64,000 nt of DNA, from NCBI RefSeq assembly GCF_003003075.1, contig NZ_PVTX01000001.1, forward strand, positions 496,001 through 560,000, read 5' to 3'. Shown here in pieces: positions 50,859 to 59,446 of the stretch (position 1 is the stretch's first letter; every line of letters begins with the position of its first letter). This DNA comes from Isoptericola halotolerans. Its GTDB lineage: Bacteria > Actinomycetota > Actinomycetes > Actinomycetales > Cellulomonadaceae. The notes below the pieces were generated by a model. That model worked only from the letters and a program-made list of their open reading frames with translations, did no database searches and was not told the origin of the DNA. The translations under genes were made by a program, and so were the position numbers.

Positions 50859-51728
50859 TCAGAGGTGGGGCAGGACGTGCTCCGCGAACCGTGCGCCGAC
50901 GGTGGCGGCCGTCTCGGCGGGCGGTGCGGCCCATATCTCGGCGTTGAAGATCTCCGTCTCCACGTCGCCGGTGTACCCGGCCTCGGCGACCCAGCGCGAG
51001 ATGGTGGCGAAGTCGACGTACCCGTCACCGACGTGGCCGCGCGAGTTCAGGGCCGTGGCGGCGAACGGCAGGTTCCAGTCGCACACCTGGTAGCCGGCGA
51101 TGCGTCCCTCACGGCCGGCGCGGAGGATCGAAGCCTGGAGCTCCGGGTCCCACCACACGTGGTACGTGTCCACGACCACGCCCACGGTCCCGGCGTCGAA
51201 CGGCGCCGCGAGGTCCAGCGCCTGCCCGAGCGTCGAGACCACGGCACGGTCGGCGACGAACATCGGGTGCAGGGGCTCCAGCACGATCCGCACGCCGTGC
51301 CGCTCCGCGATCGGTGCGAGGTCGGCCAGCCGGTCCGCGACGCGACGCCGCGTGGCGACCAGGTCCCGGTCCGTGCCGGGCGCCGGGGGCGCCTCGGGCG
51401 CGGAGCCGGGCAGCCCGCCGACGACGAAGACGAGCTCCGACGTGCCGACCTCGGCCGCCTCGATCAGCGCCCGTTCGTTGTCGGCCACCGCCTCGCGGAT
51501 GCCCTCGTCCGACGTCGCGGTGAGGAATCCTCCGCGGCACAGTGACGAGACCCGCAGCCCGGCGTCCTCGACGATCTTGCGCGCGGTCGCAGCACCGGCC
51601 TCCTGCACCTGGTGGCGCCACAGCCCGACGGCGCCGAGCCCGGCCCCGGCGGCCGCCTCGACGGCCTCCGTCAGGGAGGCGTGCTTGACGGTCGCGGTGT
51701 TGAGCGAGCAGCGGGAGAGGTCGCTCAT
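50859..51728 (-). CDS. Sugar phosphate isomerase/epimerase family TIM-barrel protein
   Basis: A 289-residue AP-endonuclease-2-like TIM barrel starting MSDLSRCSLNTATVKHASLT, its ATG overlapping the DUF993 stop. Metal-site segments are ERHGVRIVLEPLHPMFVADR, VVVDTYHVWWDPELQ, GYQVCDWNLPFAATALNSRG, GHVGDGYVDFATIS and DVETEIFN. These carry the Glu/Asp/His set of xylose-isomerase-like sugar isomerases and epimerases. It is the third gene of the operon with DUF993 and a Gfo/Idh/MocA oxidoreductase. The substrate is unknown; a keto-sugar or sugar acid is likely. Confidence 0.83.
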   Translation of the reverse strand: MSDLSRCSLNTATVKHASLTEAVEAAAGAGLGAVGLWRHQVQEAGAATARKIVEDAGLRVSSLCRGGFLTATSDEGIREAVADNERALIEAAEVGTSELVFVVGGLPGSAPEAPPAPGTDRDLVATRRRVADRLADLAPIAERHGVRIVLEPLHPMFVADRAVVSTLGQALDLAAPFDAGTVGVVVDTYHVWWDPELQASILRAGREGRIAGYQVCDWNLPFAATALNSRGHVGDGYVDFATISRWVAEAGYTGDVETEIFNAEIWAAPPAETAATVGARFAEHVLPHL

Positions 51729-53020
51729 GAGTCCGCCCCGTTCACCGTCAGCAGCGCCTGCAGTCGCCGTGCGGCCGTGTCGGGCGCGAGCAGCATGCCG
51801 CAGTCGTCCGCGAGGCGGGCGAGCTCGACCAGGTGCGCCAGCGAGCGTCCGCAGTGCAGCCCGCCGACGAGCTGGAACCCGGGCTGGAACCCGTTCAGCC
51901 AGGACAGGAACGCCACGCCGGTCTTGTAGTAGTAGGTGGGCGCGGCGAAGATGTGCCGGCCCAGCTTCTCGGTGGAGGCGAGGATCGCGTGCCCCCGCGC
52001 CGCGCCCTGCCGAGCAGACTCGGCGTCGCCGGCTGCTGCTCCCTCGTCGAACGCCTGCAGCGCCGTGGACGCCGCCGGGTAGATCGCCGCGAAGATGCCG
52101 AGCAGGGCGTCGGAGTAGCCCTGCTCGTCACCTGCGATGAGCTCCGGGTAGTTGAAGTCGTCCCCGGTGTAGAGCCGCACGGGGGAGCCCTCGAGGGCGG
52201 CCAGCGCGCGGCGGAGGCCGACCTCGTGCCGGGCGTCCAGCAGCGACACCTTGACGCCGTCGACCTTGTCCTGGTGGGCCCGGATGAGGTCGAGGAACGT
52301 GGCGGTCGCGGTGTCCACCGACTCCGAGCCCCAGTAGCCGGCCAGGGCGGGGTCGAACATCGTGCCCAGCCAGTGCAGGATCACCGGGCGGTCGGTCTCG
52401 GCGAGCACGGCGTCGTAGACGCGGGCGTAGTCGTCGGCGGAGCGGGCGACCTTCGCCAGGGCGCGGGACGCCATGACGATGACCTGCGCCCCGGACTCCT
52501 GGACGACCCGCACCTGCTCGCGGTAGGCCGCGGTGACCGCGTCGAGGGCCGCCGGGTCACCGGCCTCCCACCGCGCGACCTCGGCCGGGTCGAGCTGGTC
52601 GGTGCCGGCACCGCAGGCGATGGAACCGCCCACGGAGGCGGCCTCGGTCGCGGAGCGGCGGACGAGCTCCTGGGTGGCGGCCCAGTCGAGCCCCATGCCG
52701 CGCTGGGCGGTGTCCATCGCGTCCGCCACGCCGAGGCCGTGCCGCCAGATCTGGTGCCGGTAGGCGAGCGTGGCGTCCCAGTCGACGACGGCCGGGGCGC
52801 CGGGCACGTTCTCGGCCCCGACCTGCGGGACCACGTGGGCGGCCGCGAAGGCGACCCGGGAGCGGATCGGTCCGTCGGGCACCTGCCACGGGCCGGGGGC
52901 GTTGAGCTCGCGCACCTCGGTGCCGACGAGACGACCGCCGGCGTCGAACCGCGGCAGCCGCACCGTGACGCCCGAGCCGGTCAGCACGGGCGCGGTGGAC
53001 AGGGTGGTCGCGGCGCTCAC
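51725..53020 (-). CDS. DUF993 family protein (dihydrodipicolinate synthase-like)
   Basis: A 431-residue protein starting at a GTG that overlaps the oxidoreductase stop. It is longer than classical DapA (about 290). The barrel features VILHWLGTMFDPALAGYWGS and DKVDGVKVSLLDARHEVGL suggest a Schiff-base lysine at K257, in the DapA-like position. Later segments are RLYTGDDFNYPELIAGDEQG and APTYYYKTGVAFLSWLNGFQ. No reaction is established for DUF993 to my knowledge. By fold and context an aldolase or dehydratase acting on an oxidised sugar is plausible. Confidence 0.75.
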   Translation of the reverse strand: MSAATTLSTAPVLTGSGVTVRLPRFDAGGRLVGTEVRELNAPGPWQVPDGPIRSRVAFAAAHVVPQVGAENVPGAPAVVDWDATLAYRHQIWRHGLGVADAMDTAQRGMGLDWAATQELVRRSATEAASVGGSIACGAGTDQLDPAEVARWEAGDPAALDAVTAAYREQVRVVQESGAQVIVMASRALAKVARSADDYARVYDAVLAETDRPVILHWLGTMFDPALAGYWGSESVDTATATFLDLIRAHQDKVDGVKVSLLDARHEVGLRRALAALEGSPVRLYTGDDFNYPELIAGDEQGYSDALLGIFAAIYPAASTALQAFDEGAAAGDAESARQGAARGHAILASTEKLGRHIFAAPTYYYKTGVAFLSWLNGFQPGFQLVGGLHCGRSLAHLVELARLADDCGMLLAPDTAARRLQALLTVNGADS

Positions 53021-54183
53021 AGCGAGATCTCCGGGACGTCGAGCCGGCGGCCCTCGGCCGACGACTGCAGGCCCAGCTCGGCGAGCTGGACGCCGCGGGC
53101 GGCGGAGAGCAGGTCGAAGCGGTGCTCGCGCCCGGCGACGACGTCGCGCAGGAACTCCTCCCACTGCGCCTTGAAGCCGTTCTCGACCTCGGCGTTGGCG
53201 GGGACGTCGGCCCACTGCTCGCGGAACTTCTCGGTGGTGGGCAGGTCGGGGTTCCACACCGGCTTGGGGGTGTGGGCGCGCTGCTGGGCGACGCAGGAGA
53301 ACAGCCCGGCGACGGCGGAGCCGTGGGTGCCGTCGACCTGGAACTCGACGAGCTCGTCGCGGTGGACGCGCACCGCCCAGGAGGAGTTGATCTGCGCCAC
53401 GACGGGGTCACCGCCAGGGGTCTCGATCTCGAAGATGCCGTACGCGGCGTCGTCGGCGGTGGCGTCGTAGGGCTTGCCCTGCTCGTCCCAGCGGGTGGGG
53501 ATGTGCGTGACGGTCTGGGCGTTGACGGTCTTGACCGAGCCGAGGATGCCCTCGAGCACGTAGTTCCAGTGGCAGAACATGTCCGTGGTCATGCCACCGC
53601 CGTCCTCCTTGCGATAGTTCCACGAGGGCCGCTGGGCGGGCTGGTGCTCGCCCTCGAAGACCCAGTAGCCGAACTCGCCGCGCAGGGACAGGATGCGGCC
53701 GAAGAAGCCCTCGTCGACGAGGCGGCGGAGCTTGACGAGGCCGGGCAGGTACAGCTTGTCGTGCACGACGCCGGCGGTCACGCCGGTCTCGTCGCGCAGC
53801 TTCGCGAGGTCGATCGCCTCGGCGAGGGTCTCCGCGGTCGGCTTCTCCGTGTAGACGTGCTTGCCGGCCTTCATCGCCTTGGCGAGGGTCTCGGCGCGGA
53901 GGTTGGTCATCGCGGCGTCGAACACGATGTCTGTCTCGTCGGCGTGGATCATGCCGTCGAGGTCGGTCGTGTACTCGGCGATGTCGTGCTGGGCGGCGAG
54001 CTCGCGGAGCTTGGCCTCGTTGCGGCCGACGAGGACGGGCTCGACCTGCACGCGGGAGCCGTCGGGCAGCTCGACGCCGCCCTGCTCACGGATCGGCAGG
54101 ATGGAACGCAGCAGGTGCTGGCGGTAGCCCATGCGTCCGGTCACGCCGTTCATGGCGATGCGCAGGGTGCGGGTGGTGCTCAC
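53017..54183 (-). CDS. Gfo/Idh/MocA-family oxidoreductase
   Basis: A 388-residue oxidoreductase starting at a GTG after gaaggag (VSTTRTLRIAMNGVTGRMGY). The N-terminal NAD(P) fold has the unusual NGVTGRMGYRQHLLRSI, followed by the EKP motif in HVYTEKPTAETLAEAIDLAK. The C-terminal domain includes YRKEDGGGMTTDMFCHWNYV. It is the first gene of the three-gene operon and is divergent from a LacI regulator. It should oxidise or reduce a sugar whose product passes to the DUF993 protein and the TIM-barrel isomerase. Confidence 0.85.
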   Translation of the reverse strand: MSTTRTLRIAMNGVTGRMGYRQHLLRSILPIREQGGVELPDGSRVQVEPVLVGRNEAKLRELAAQHDIAEYTTDLDGMIHADETDIVFDAAMTNLRAETLAKAMKAGKHVYTEKPTAETLAEAIDLAKLRDETGVTAGVVHDKLYLPGLVKLRRLVDEGFFGRILSLRGEFGYWVFEGEHQPAQRPSWNYRKEDGGGMTTDMFCHWNYVLEGILGSVKTVNAQTVTHIPTRWDEQGKPYDATADDAAYGIFEIETPGGDPVVAQINSSWAVRVHRDELVEFQVDGTHGSAVAGLFSCVAQQRAHTPKPVWNPDLPTTEKFREQWADVPANAEVENGFKAQWEEFLRDVVAGREHRFDLLSAARGVQLAELGLQSSAEGRRLDVPEISL

Positions 54184-54249
54184 TCGGGGACTCCTTCGTC
54201 GGGGCACCGGGGTGGTGCTCGTCGGCGTGCTCGCGCGGTGGCCAGGTAG

Positions 54250-54267
54250 CCGGAATGCGCTTTCCGG
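54250..54267. promoter_or_regulatory. LacI-type operator CCGGAATGCGCTTTCCGG
   Basis: An 18-bp GCGC-centred palindrome with one mismatched pair, between the divergent oxidoreductase (start 54183) and LacI regulator (start 54364). It shares GGAAAGCGC-type arms with gaagcgctttc at 23084-23094 before the second transporter. The adjacent LacI protein is the likely binder. Confidence 0.7.
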
Positions 54268-54363
54268 TCCCACGGTAGGGTGTCAGCGGCGGTGCGTCAA
54301 GCAGCCGCCACCCGGCGCGGGGACCGAGCGCCCGCCGGGACCGTGCCGGACGAGGAGGTGCCC

Positions 54364-55386
54364 GTGGCCCGACCACGGCTGCAGGACGTCGCGAACCATG
54401 CCGGGGTCTCCCTGGCCACCGCCTCGCGGGTCCTCAACGGGTCCTCGCGGCAGCCCGGGCCCGAGCTCGTCGAACGGGTGCGCGCCGCCGCGGCAGACCT
54501 CGGCTACGTGGTCAACGCCCAGGCGCAGGCGCTGGCCCGGTCGCGCACCGGGCTGCTCGGGCTCGTCGTCCAGGACATCTCCGACCCGTACTTCTCGTCC
54601 ATCGCCGCCGGCGCCCAGGCCGCGGCCCGCGAGCACGGCCGCATGGTGCTCCTCGCCTCTACCGAACGGGACCCCGACGCCGAGCGCGACGCCGTGGCAG
54701 CCTTCGCCGCGCACCGCGTCGACGCCATCGTGGTCGCCGGGACCCGGTGGTCGCCCGAGGAGGACGCGCCGGTGGCCACGGAGCTCGAGGCGTTCGAGGC
54801 CGGCGGCGGCCGCGCCGTCGTCGTCGGGCAGCCGCTCGGGCCGGCGCGCGTCGTGCGCCCGCCGAACGCCGCCGGGGCCGCCGACCTCGCCGCGGCCCTG
54901 CACGAGCAGGGGCACCGGCGGTTCGTGCTGCTCAGCGCACCCGAGCGCGTCGTCACCGCGCAGGAACGAGCCGGGGCGTTCACCGACGCCGTCGCCGCCG
55001 GCGGGGGAGAGGTGCTCGAGGTCATCGAGCAGCAGTTCTCCCGCGACGGCGGGTACGCGGCCGGTGACCGTGTCGCCGAGATCGCCCGCGAGGCGGCCGC
55101 CGCCGGGCTGGACGCACCCTGCGTGTTCGCCGTCACCGACGTCATGGCCATCGGTCTCATCGCCCGTCTGCGCGACCTCGACGTGGCGGTGCCTGACGAC
55201 GTCCGGGTCGCCGGGTTCGACGACATCCCCACGCTGCGCGACCACGTGCCCTCGGTCACCACCGTCTCCATCCCGCTGGAGGAGATGGGCCGCCTGGCCG
55301 TCGCCGCCGCCGTCGCGGAGGAGGGCGCCGAGGCGGGTGCCGTCGTCGGGCACGAGGTCGTGCTGCGGGAGTCGACCGCGCGCTGA
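54364..55386 (+). CDS. LacI-family regulator of the DUF993 operon
   Basis: A 340-residue repressor starting at a GTG after gaggagg (VARPRLQDVANHAGVSLATA). The helix-turn-helix is at residues ~6-27 and the hinge follows NAQAQALARSRTGLLGL. The sensor domain has LVVQDISDPYFSSIAAGAQA and DDVRVAGFDDIPTLRDHVPS. It is divergent from the oxidoreductase-DUF993-isomerase operon across a strong palindrome. It is convergent with the glycosyltransferase gene, 4 bp apart. Confidence 0.9.
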   Translation: MARPRLQDVANHAGVSLATASRVLNGSSRQPGPELVERVRAAAADLGYVVNAQAQALARSRTGLLGLVVQDISDPYFSSIAAGAQAAAREHGRMVLLASTERDPDAERDAVAAFAAHRVDAIVVAGTRWSPEEDAPVATELEAFEAGGGRAVVVGQPLGPARVVRPPNAAGAADLAAALHEQGHRRFVLLSAPERVVTAQERAGAFTDAVAAGGGEVLEVIEQQFSRDGGYAAGDRVAEIAREAAAAGLDAPCVFAVTDVMAIGLIARLRDLDVAVPDDVRVAGFDDIPTLRDHVPSVTTVSIPLEEMGRLAVAAAVAEEGAEAGAVVGHEVVLRESTAR

Positions 55387-55390
55387 GGCC

Positions 55391-56593
55391 TCAGGCCGCG
55401 ACGCGCAACCCCGTGCCGCGGACCGCCTGCTCGAGCACCCGGGCGTAGCCGGACAGCATCCGCACGTGGCTGAACCGCTGGCGGGCAGCCGTCAGCGCAC
55501 CGCGGAGCTCGCCGCGGCGGGCCGCCGCCTCGATCCACGTCTCGGCGATCTCGGCGGCGTCGAACCCGGTGACGAACCCGATGCCCGCGACCAGGCGGGC
55601 GCTGTCCCCGACCGGTGTCGTCACGGGGACGGCGCCGCACATCGCGCCCTCGATGAGGCACAGCGGGGCGGCCTCCCCGTACGCGGACGTGAGCGCCACG
55701 ACGTCGGCCATCGCGTAGACGTGCTCCATGTCGCGCCGCACGCCGAGCGGGTGCACCCGCGCCAGCAGGTCGGGGCGGTCGGCGAACGACTCGTCCAGGT
55801 CCGCGACGAGGCCCGGGTTGTCCAGCGTCATCCCGGCGCCGCACATCAGGACGTGCCCGTCGTCGTCCCGCTCGAGGAACTCGCGTGCGGCCGCGATGAA
55901 CAGCCGCGGGTTCTTCATGGCGTCGTAGCGGGCGGCGTAGGCCACCAGCGTGGCGTCGGCGGGGATGCCCGCCGCGCCGCGCATCGCCGCCCGGCGCGCG
56001 CGGCGCAGCGGGTGGAACCGGGTGAGGTCGATGCCGTTGGGCACCACGCGCAGCAGGTGCTCCGGGACGCCGGCGGCGGCGTAGGCGTCCCGCGTCGACT
56101 CCGCGCAGCACACGGCGGCGGCGAGCAGCCCGCTCGCGGCGGCGGTGCGCAGGTCGTCCAGCGCCGCGCCGGAGTGCTCCGGGTCGGAGCGGTGCAGGCA
56201 CGCCACCACGGGGCGCTGCGGGAACGCGCCCTCGTTGACCAGGCGCAACGGTTGCTCCTTGAGCGACATCACGAGGTCGACGCCGGTCACCTCGCGGGCC
56301 ACGATCTCCATCTCCGCGTCGGTGAAGCGACGCGGGTCGTGGTCGTCGTCCGTGGAACGGCCCAGGGTGGCGACCCGGACCCCGGCGGCGCGCAGGTTCC
56401 GGAAGCGGGGGTCGTCCTCCATGCGTTGCAGCATCGTCTCGCGACGGACCGCGCTGTACAGGCTCAGCGCCGAGTGCTGCTGGTGGCCGTGGGCGTGCAG
56501 GCCCGCCACCACCGTCGAGTGCAGCACCCGGGCGCCGCCGGAGAAGAAGCCCTCGTAGAGGGACAGGACACGCAGCGAACTGTGCTCGAACAC
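55391..56593 (-). CDS. GT4-like glycosyltransferase
   Basis: A 400-residue protein. The chosen GTG start (VFEHSSLRVLSLYEGFFSGG) lies 8 bases after aggagg; a second GTG 9 bases earlier sits directly on that site. GT-B fold marks are the N-terminal GFFSGGARVLHSTVVAGLHA, VVPNGIDLTRFHP, YAARYDAMKNPRLFIAAARE and the nucleotide-sugar region GEAAPLCLIEGAMCGAVPVT. GT4 enzymes build glycolipids or cell-surface glycans, or act as synthases. No related genes adjoin it, so donor and acceptor are unknown. Confidence 0.85.
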   Translation of the reverse strand: MFEHSSLRVLSLYEGFFSGGARVLHSTVVAGLHAHGHQQHSALSLYSAVRRETMLQRMEDDPRFRNLRAAGVRVATLGRSTDDDHDPRRFTDAEMEIVAREVTGVDLVMSLKEQPLRLVNEGAFPQRPVVACLHRSDPEHSGAALDDLRTAAASGLLAAAVCCAESTRDAYAAAGVPEHLLRVVPNGIDLTRFHPLRRARRAAMRGAAGIPADATLVAYAARYDAMKNPRLFIAAAREFLERDDDGHVLMCGAGMTLDNPGLVADLDESFADRPDLLARVHPLGVRRDMEHVYAMADVVALTSAYGEAAPLCLIEGAMCGAVPVTTPVGDSARLVAGIGFVTGFDAAEIAETWIEAAARRGELRGALTAARQRFSHVRMLSGYARVLEQAVRGTGLRVAA

Positions 56594-56709
56594 GGCGACC
56601 ACCTCCTGTGACCAGAGTGGAGCCGGGTGATGTGGTGCGGGTGACCTCCGTGTTACGTCTTCATGACACTTTCGGGGACGTGTCGCACCCTCGGGGTGCT
56701 CGTGGCGCG

Positions 56710-57363
56710 TCAGGCGGCCGCGCGGATCTCCCGCTCCGCCTGCGCGGGGGCGAGGGGGCGGCAGCCGAGGTCCGTCCAGCGGCGCACCTGGGCCGGCTCC
56801 GCGCGCAGCAGGCCCCAGCCGCGGCGCAGCAGGGTGGGCAGCGGCTTGCGCGCCTCGGCGACGTCGCGCAGCAGGCGGAACCAGAAGCTGACGAGTCGCG
56901 GGCGGGCCAGGCAGATGGCGTCGGCGAGCAGCCCCTCGGCGCGGCACGCCGCGACGAGCTCCGCCGCGAAGACGCCCTCGGCGAGGAGCAGCGGCTCCCC
57001 GCCCGTCTCGACCACGGCGGTCCCGGTGCGGCGCGAGGTGGGGATGTCGTAGACCGGCACCTCCGCGCGCCCGGTGGTGGCGAGCGTGCGCAGCGCGTCC
57101 AGGGCGCCCTCGCGGTCCCAGCTGGCGGGGTCGTCCCAGTCGACGATCCCGTAGGCGCGCGGCATCCCGGGGTGGTCGGCGTCGTGGTAGAAGTCGTCGA
57201 GCATCACCACGGGCAGGCCCAGGCGGCGGGTGAGTGCGGACTTGCCGCTGCCCGAGGGTCCGGTGAGCAGCACGATCCGGGCGGCGGGGCGGCGTGCCTC
57301 GGGCGGGACGTCGAAGAGCGCGTCGGACGCCGTGGCGGGCGCGGGCAGGTCGCTGTCGGTCAC
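56710..57363 (-). CDS. Uridine-kinase-like P-loop NTPase
   Basis: A 217-residue P-loop kinase with Walker A LTGPSGSGKSALTRRLG, followed by VVMLDDFYHDADHPGMPRAY, the acceptor-side segment typical of uridine kinase/PRK-family proteins, and YDIPTSRRTGTAVVETGG. The C-terminus is basic. Actinobacteria commonly carry this type as a single gene annotated uridine kinase; the real substrate is uncertain. The GTG start at 57363 has only a weak ribosome site. Confidence 0.8.
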   Translation of the reverse strand: MTDSDLPAPATASDALFDVPPEARRPAARIVLLTGPSGSGKSALTRRLGLPVVMLDDFYHDADHPGMPRAYGIVDWDDPASWDREGALDALRTLATTGRAEVPVYDIPTSRRTGTAVVETGGEPLLLAEGVFAAELVAACRAEGLLADAICLARPRLVSFWFRLLRDVAEARKPLPTLLRRGWGLLRAEPAQVRRWTDLGCRPLAPAQAEREIRAAA

Positions 57364-57449
57364 GGGATCCCATTGTGCGGGTTCCGCCGGCGCCCGGCGA
57401 CCGGCCTCGGACGACCGTCGAGCCGGTCCGCCATTGTGAAACCGTTATC

Positions 57450-57461
57450 GACAACGTTATC
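57450..57461 (+). promoter_or_regulatory. LacI-type operator GACAACGTTATC before the GH10 xylanase
   Basis: gacaacgttatc differs by one base from gacaacgttttc at 3796-3807 in the first transporter promoter and shares GACAACGTT with 19846-19857 before uxaC. It lies 57 bp before the xylanase start. One LacI-family protein may control all three. Confidence 0.65.
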
Positions 57462-57517
57462 TTTGTGTCCGGTCCGACGGCCCGTGAACCGCCGGACCCC
57501 GACCGGAAGGAACAACG

Positions 57518-58675
57518 ATGTCCCATTCCCCGAGCACGAAGCGTCTGACCGCCGTCGCGGCGTCGGCGGTCACCGCCCTGGCCCTGACCGTCCCCGCGGC
57601 CCAGGCCGACCCCCCGGAGCCCACCCTGCGCTCCGAGGCGCCCCGCGACCTCAAGATCGGCAGTGCCGTCTGGGGTCAGCGCGACCTTCTCGACCACGAC
57701 CGGAAGGACCTCACCGAGTTCCAGCGCATCCTCGCCGCCGAGTTCGACTCGCTCACCCCCGAGAACGACATGAAGTGGGCCGAGATCCACCCCGAGCCGG
57801 ACGTCTACGACTTCTCCGGTGCGGACGCCGTCGCGGACTTCGCCCGGGCCCACGGTCAGGAGGTCCGCGGGCACACGCTGCTCTGGCACAGCCAGAACCC
57901 CGAGTGGGTGACCGAGGCGAGCGCGACCTGGACCTGCGCGGAGGCGCGTGACGTCCTGGAGGACCACGTCCGCACCGTCGTCGGCCGCTATGCCGGCGAG
58001 ATCTACGAGTGGGACGTGGCCAACGAGATCATCCAGGACGACTGGGACGCCGGCGGTGTGCAGCTCCGCACCGAGGCCAACCCCTTCCTCAAGGCCTGCG
58101 CGGACGACCCGGTCGACCTCCTCGGTGACGTCTTCCGGTGGGCGCACGAGGCCGACCCCGAGGCGGTGCTCTTCCTCAACGACTACAACGCCGAGGGCAT
58201 CAACGCCAAGACCGACGCCTACTACGAGCTGGCCCAGGAGCTGCTCGCCGACGGCGCGCCGCTGCACGGGTTCGGTGCCCAGGGGCACCTGAGCCTCCAG
58301 TACGGGTTCGACGAGTCGATGCAGGCGAACTTCGAGCGGTTCGCGGACCTCGGGCTGCAGGTGGCCGTCACCGAGGCCGACGTCCGGATGCCGCTCGGCG
58401 AGGACGGTGAGCCCACCGAAGAGCAGATTGCCGTGCAGGCCGAGCGGTACGACAAGATGCTGCAGGCCTGCCTGAACGTCGCCACCTGCTCGAGCTTCAC
58501 GGTCTGGGGCTTCGACGACGGCCGGTCCTGGGTGCCGGACGTGTTCCCCGAGGGGTACGCGACGATCATGACCGAGGAGTTCGTCGAGAAGCCGGCGTAC
58601 GACGCGCTGCTCGACGGCCTCGCCGACGCGACCCCGGGCAGGTCCCCGCGCACCCCGCCAGGACTCAACCGGTAA
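57518..58675 (+). CDS. xynA: Secreted GH10 endo-beta-1,4-xylanase
   Basis: A 385-residue secreted xylanase starting MSHSPSTKRLTAVAASAVTA after ggaagga. The signal peptide ends at about residue 30 (PAAQA/D). The single GH10 barrel has TPENDMKWAEIHPEPDVYDF, GHTLLWHSQNPEW, the acid/base E170 in YEWDVANEIIQDDW and the nucleophile E286 in VAVTEADVRMPLG. No carbohydrate-binding module or linker follows. It cuts the xylan backbone outside the cell, giving oligomers for the transporter at 3.9-7.5 kb, GH67 and GH39. Confidence 0.95.
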   Translation: MSHSPSTKRLTAVAASAVTALALTVPAAQADPPEPTLRSEAPRDLKIGSAVWGQRDLLDHDRKDLTEFQRILAAEFDSLTPENDMKWAEIHPEPDVYDFSGADAVADFARAHGQEVRGHTLLWHSQNPEWVTEASATWTCAEARDVLEDHVRTVVGRYAGEIYEWDVANEIIQDDWDAGGVQLRTEANPFLKACADDPVDLLGDVFRWAHEADPEAVLFLNDYNAEGINAKTDAYYELAQELLADGAPLHGFGAQGHLSLQYGFDESMQANFERFADLGLQVAVTEADVRMPLGEDGEPTEEQIAVQAERYDKMLQACLNVATCSSFTVWGFDDGRSWVPDVFPEGYATIMTEEFVEKPAYDALLDGLADATPGRSPRTPPGLNR

Positions 58676-58684
58676 CCCCACCTC

Positions 58685-58748
58685 CGCTGTGGGTGCACGA
58701 CACGCCGCCCGGCCGAACGGCCGGGCGGCGTGTCGTGCACCCACAGCG
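58685..58748. terminator. Perfect 30-bp hairpin, bidirectional terminator (copy 2 of a repeat family)
   Basis: Arms 58685-58714 and 58719-58748 are exact reverse complements over 30 bp with a 4-nt loop (gaac). The outer stem contains gtgggtgcacgacacgccg, the same as the hairpin at 2427-2482. It lies between convergent genes (xylanase on +, lutC on -), as does the other copy. Confidence 0.85.
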
Positions 58749-58768
58749 TTTCGGGTGGTGAGGGTGGA

Positions 58769-59446
58769 TCAGGCGACGAGCAGCACGTGCAGCGTCCGCG
58801 GGCCGTGCACGCCCTCGACCCGGTCCAGCTCGATGTCGCTCGTGGCGCTCGGTCCCGAGATCCACGTCTGCGGTCGCTCGGCATGCGGGGCCAGGATCCG
58901 CACCGCCTCGGGGATCGTCTCGACCACCTGGTCGGCCCGCACCACGCACACGTGCACGTCCGGTACCAGCGAGATCGCGCGGCGCCCCTGGTCGGGCTCG
59001 CCGTCCAGCACGATGGTCCCCGTCTCCGAGCACGCCACCCGCGCGGCGGTCAGCACCGCGCCGGTCGCGTCCAGGTCGAGCGCGCTCAGGGGCGCGTCGG
59101 GAGCGTCCCGGTGGACGACGACGTCGCGCGGCAGGTCACCGAGCCACGCCTCGTCGAGCCCGGGCGGCACGACGACGGAACCCGCCTCGGCAAGCGTCTC
59201 GGCGACCACGGCGGGCAGGTCGTCCGCCGCTACCCGCTGCACGTGCGCCCGGTAGTCGACCAGCCGGTCGACGAGCTGCTCCAGCACCTCGGCCGAGCCG
59301 GCCTCGTGGACGCCCGTCGCGCGGTAGGCCCGGGGCACCTCCACGGGCGCGGGCGCCGTGCCGACCTTCCCGGCCGCCGTCGTGCCTGCTCCAGAGCCGC
59401 CGAGGGCGGCGCGCACCCGGCGCAGCACGTCCTCGCGCGCGCTCAT
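58769..59446 (-). CDS. lutC: Lactate utilisation protein LutC
   Basis: A 225-residue LUD-domain protein starting MSAREDVLRRVRAALGGSGA, its ATG overlapping the lutB stop. Characteristic segments are VLTAARVACSETGTIVLDG and LVPDVHVCVVRADQVVETIP. LutA, LutB and LutC together form the iron-sulphur L-lactate oxidation system that yields pyruvate. It is the last gene of the operon. Length is normal. Confidence 0.9.
   Translation of the reverse strand: MSAREDVLRRVRAALGGSGAGTTAAGKVGTAPAPVEVPRAYRATGVHEAGSAEVLEQLVDRLVDYRAHVQRVAADDLPAVVAETLAEAGSVVVPPGLDEAWLGDLPRDVVVHRDAPDAPLSALDLDATGAVLTAARVACSETGTIVLDGEPDQGRRAISLVPDVHVCVVRADQVVETIPEAVRILAPHAERPQTWISGPSATSDIELDRVEGVHGPRTLHVLLVA

Noticed and set aside
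56685-56699. Six-bp hairpin gcaccc-tcg-gggtgc after the P-loop kinase gene
   Set aside because: Too short to call a terminator in DNA this GC-rich, though its position would fit.
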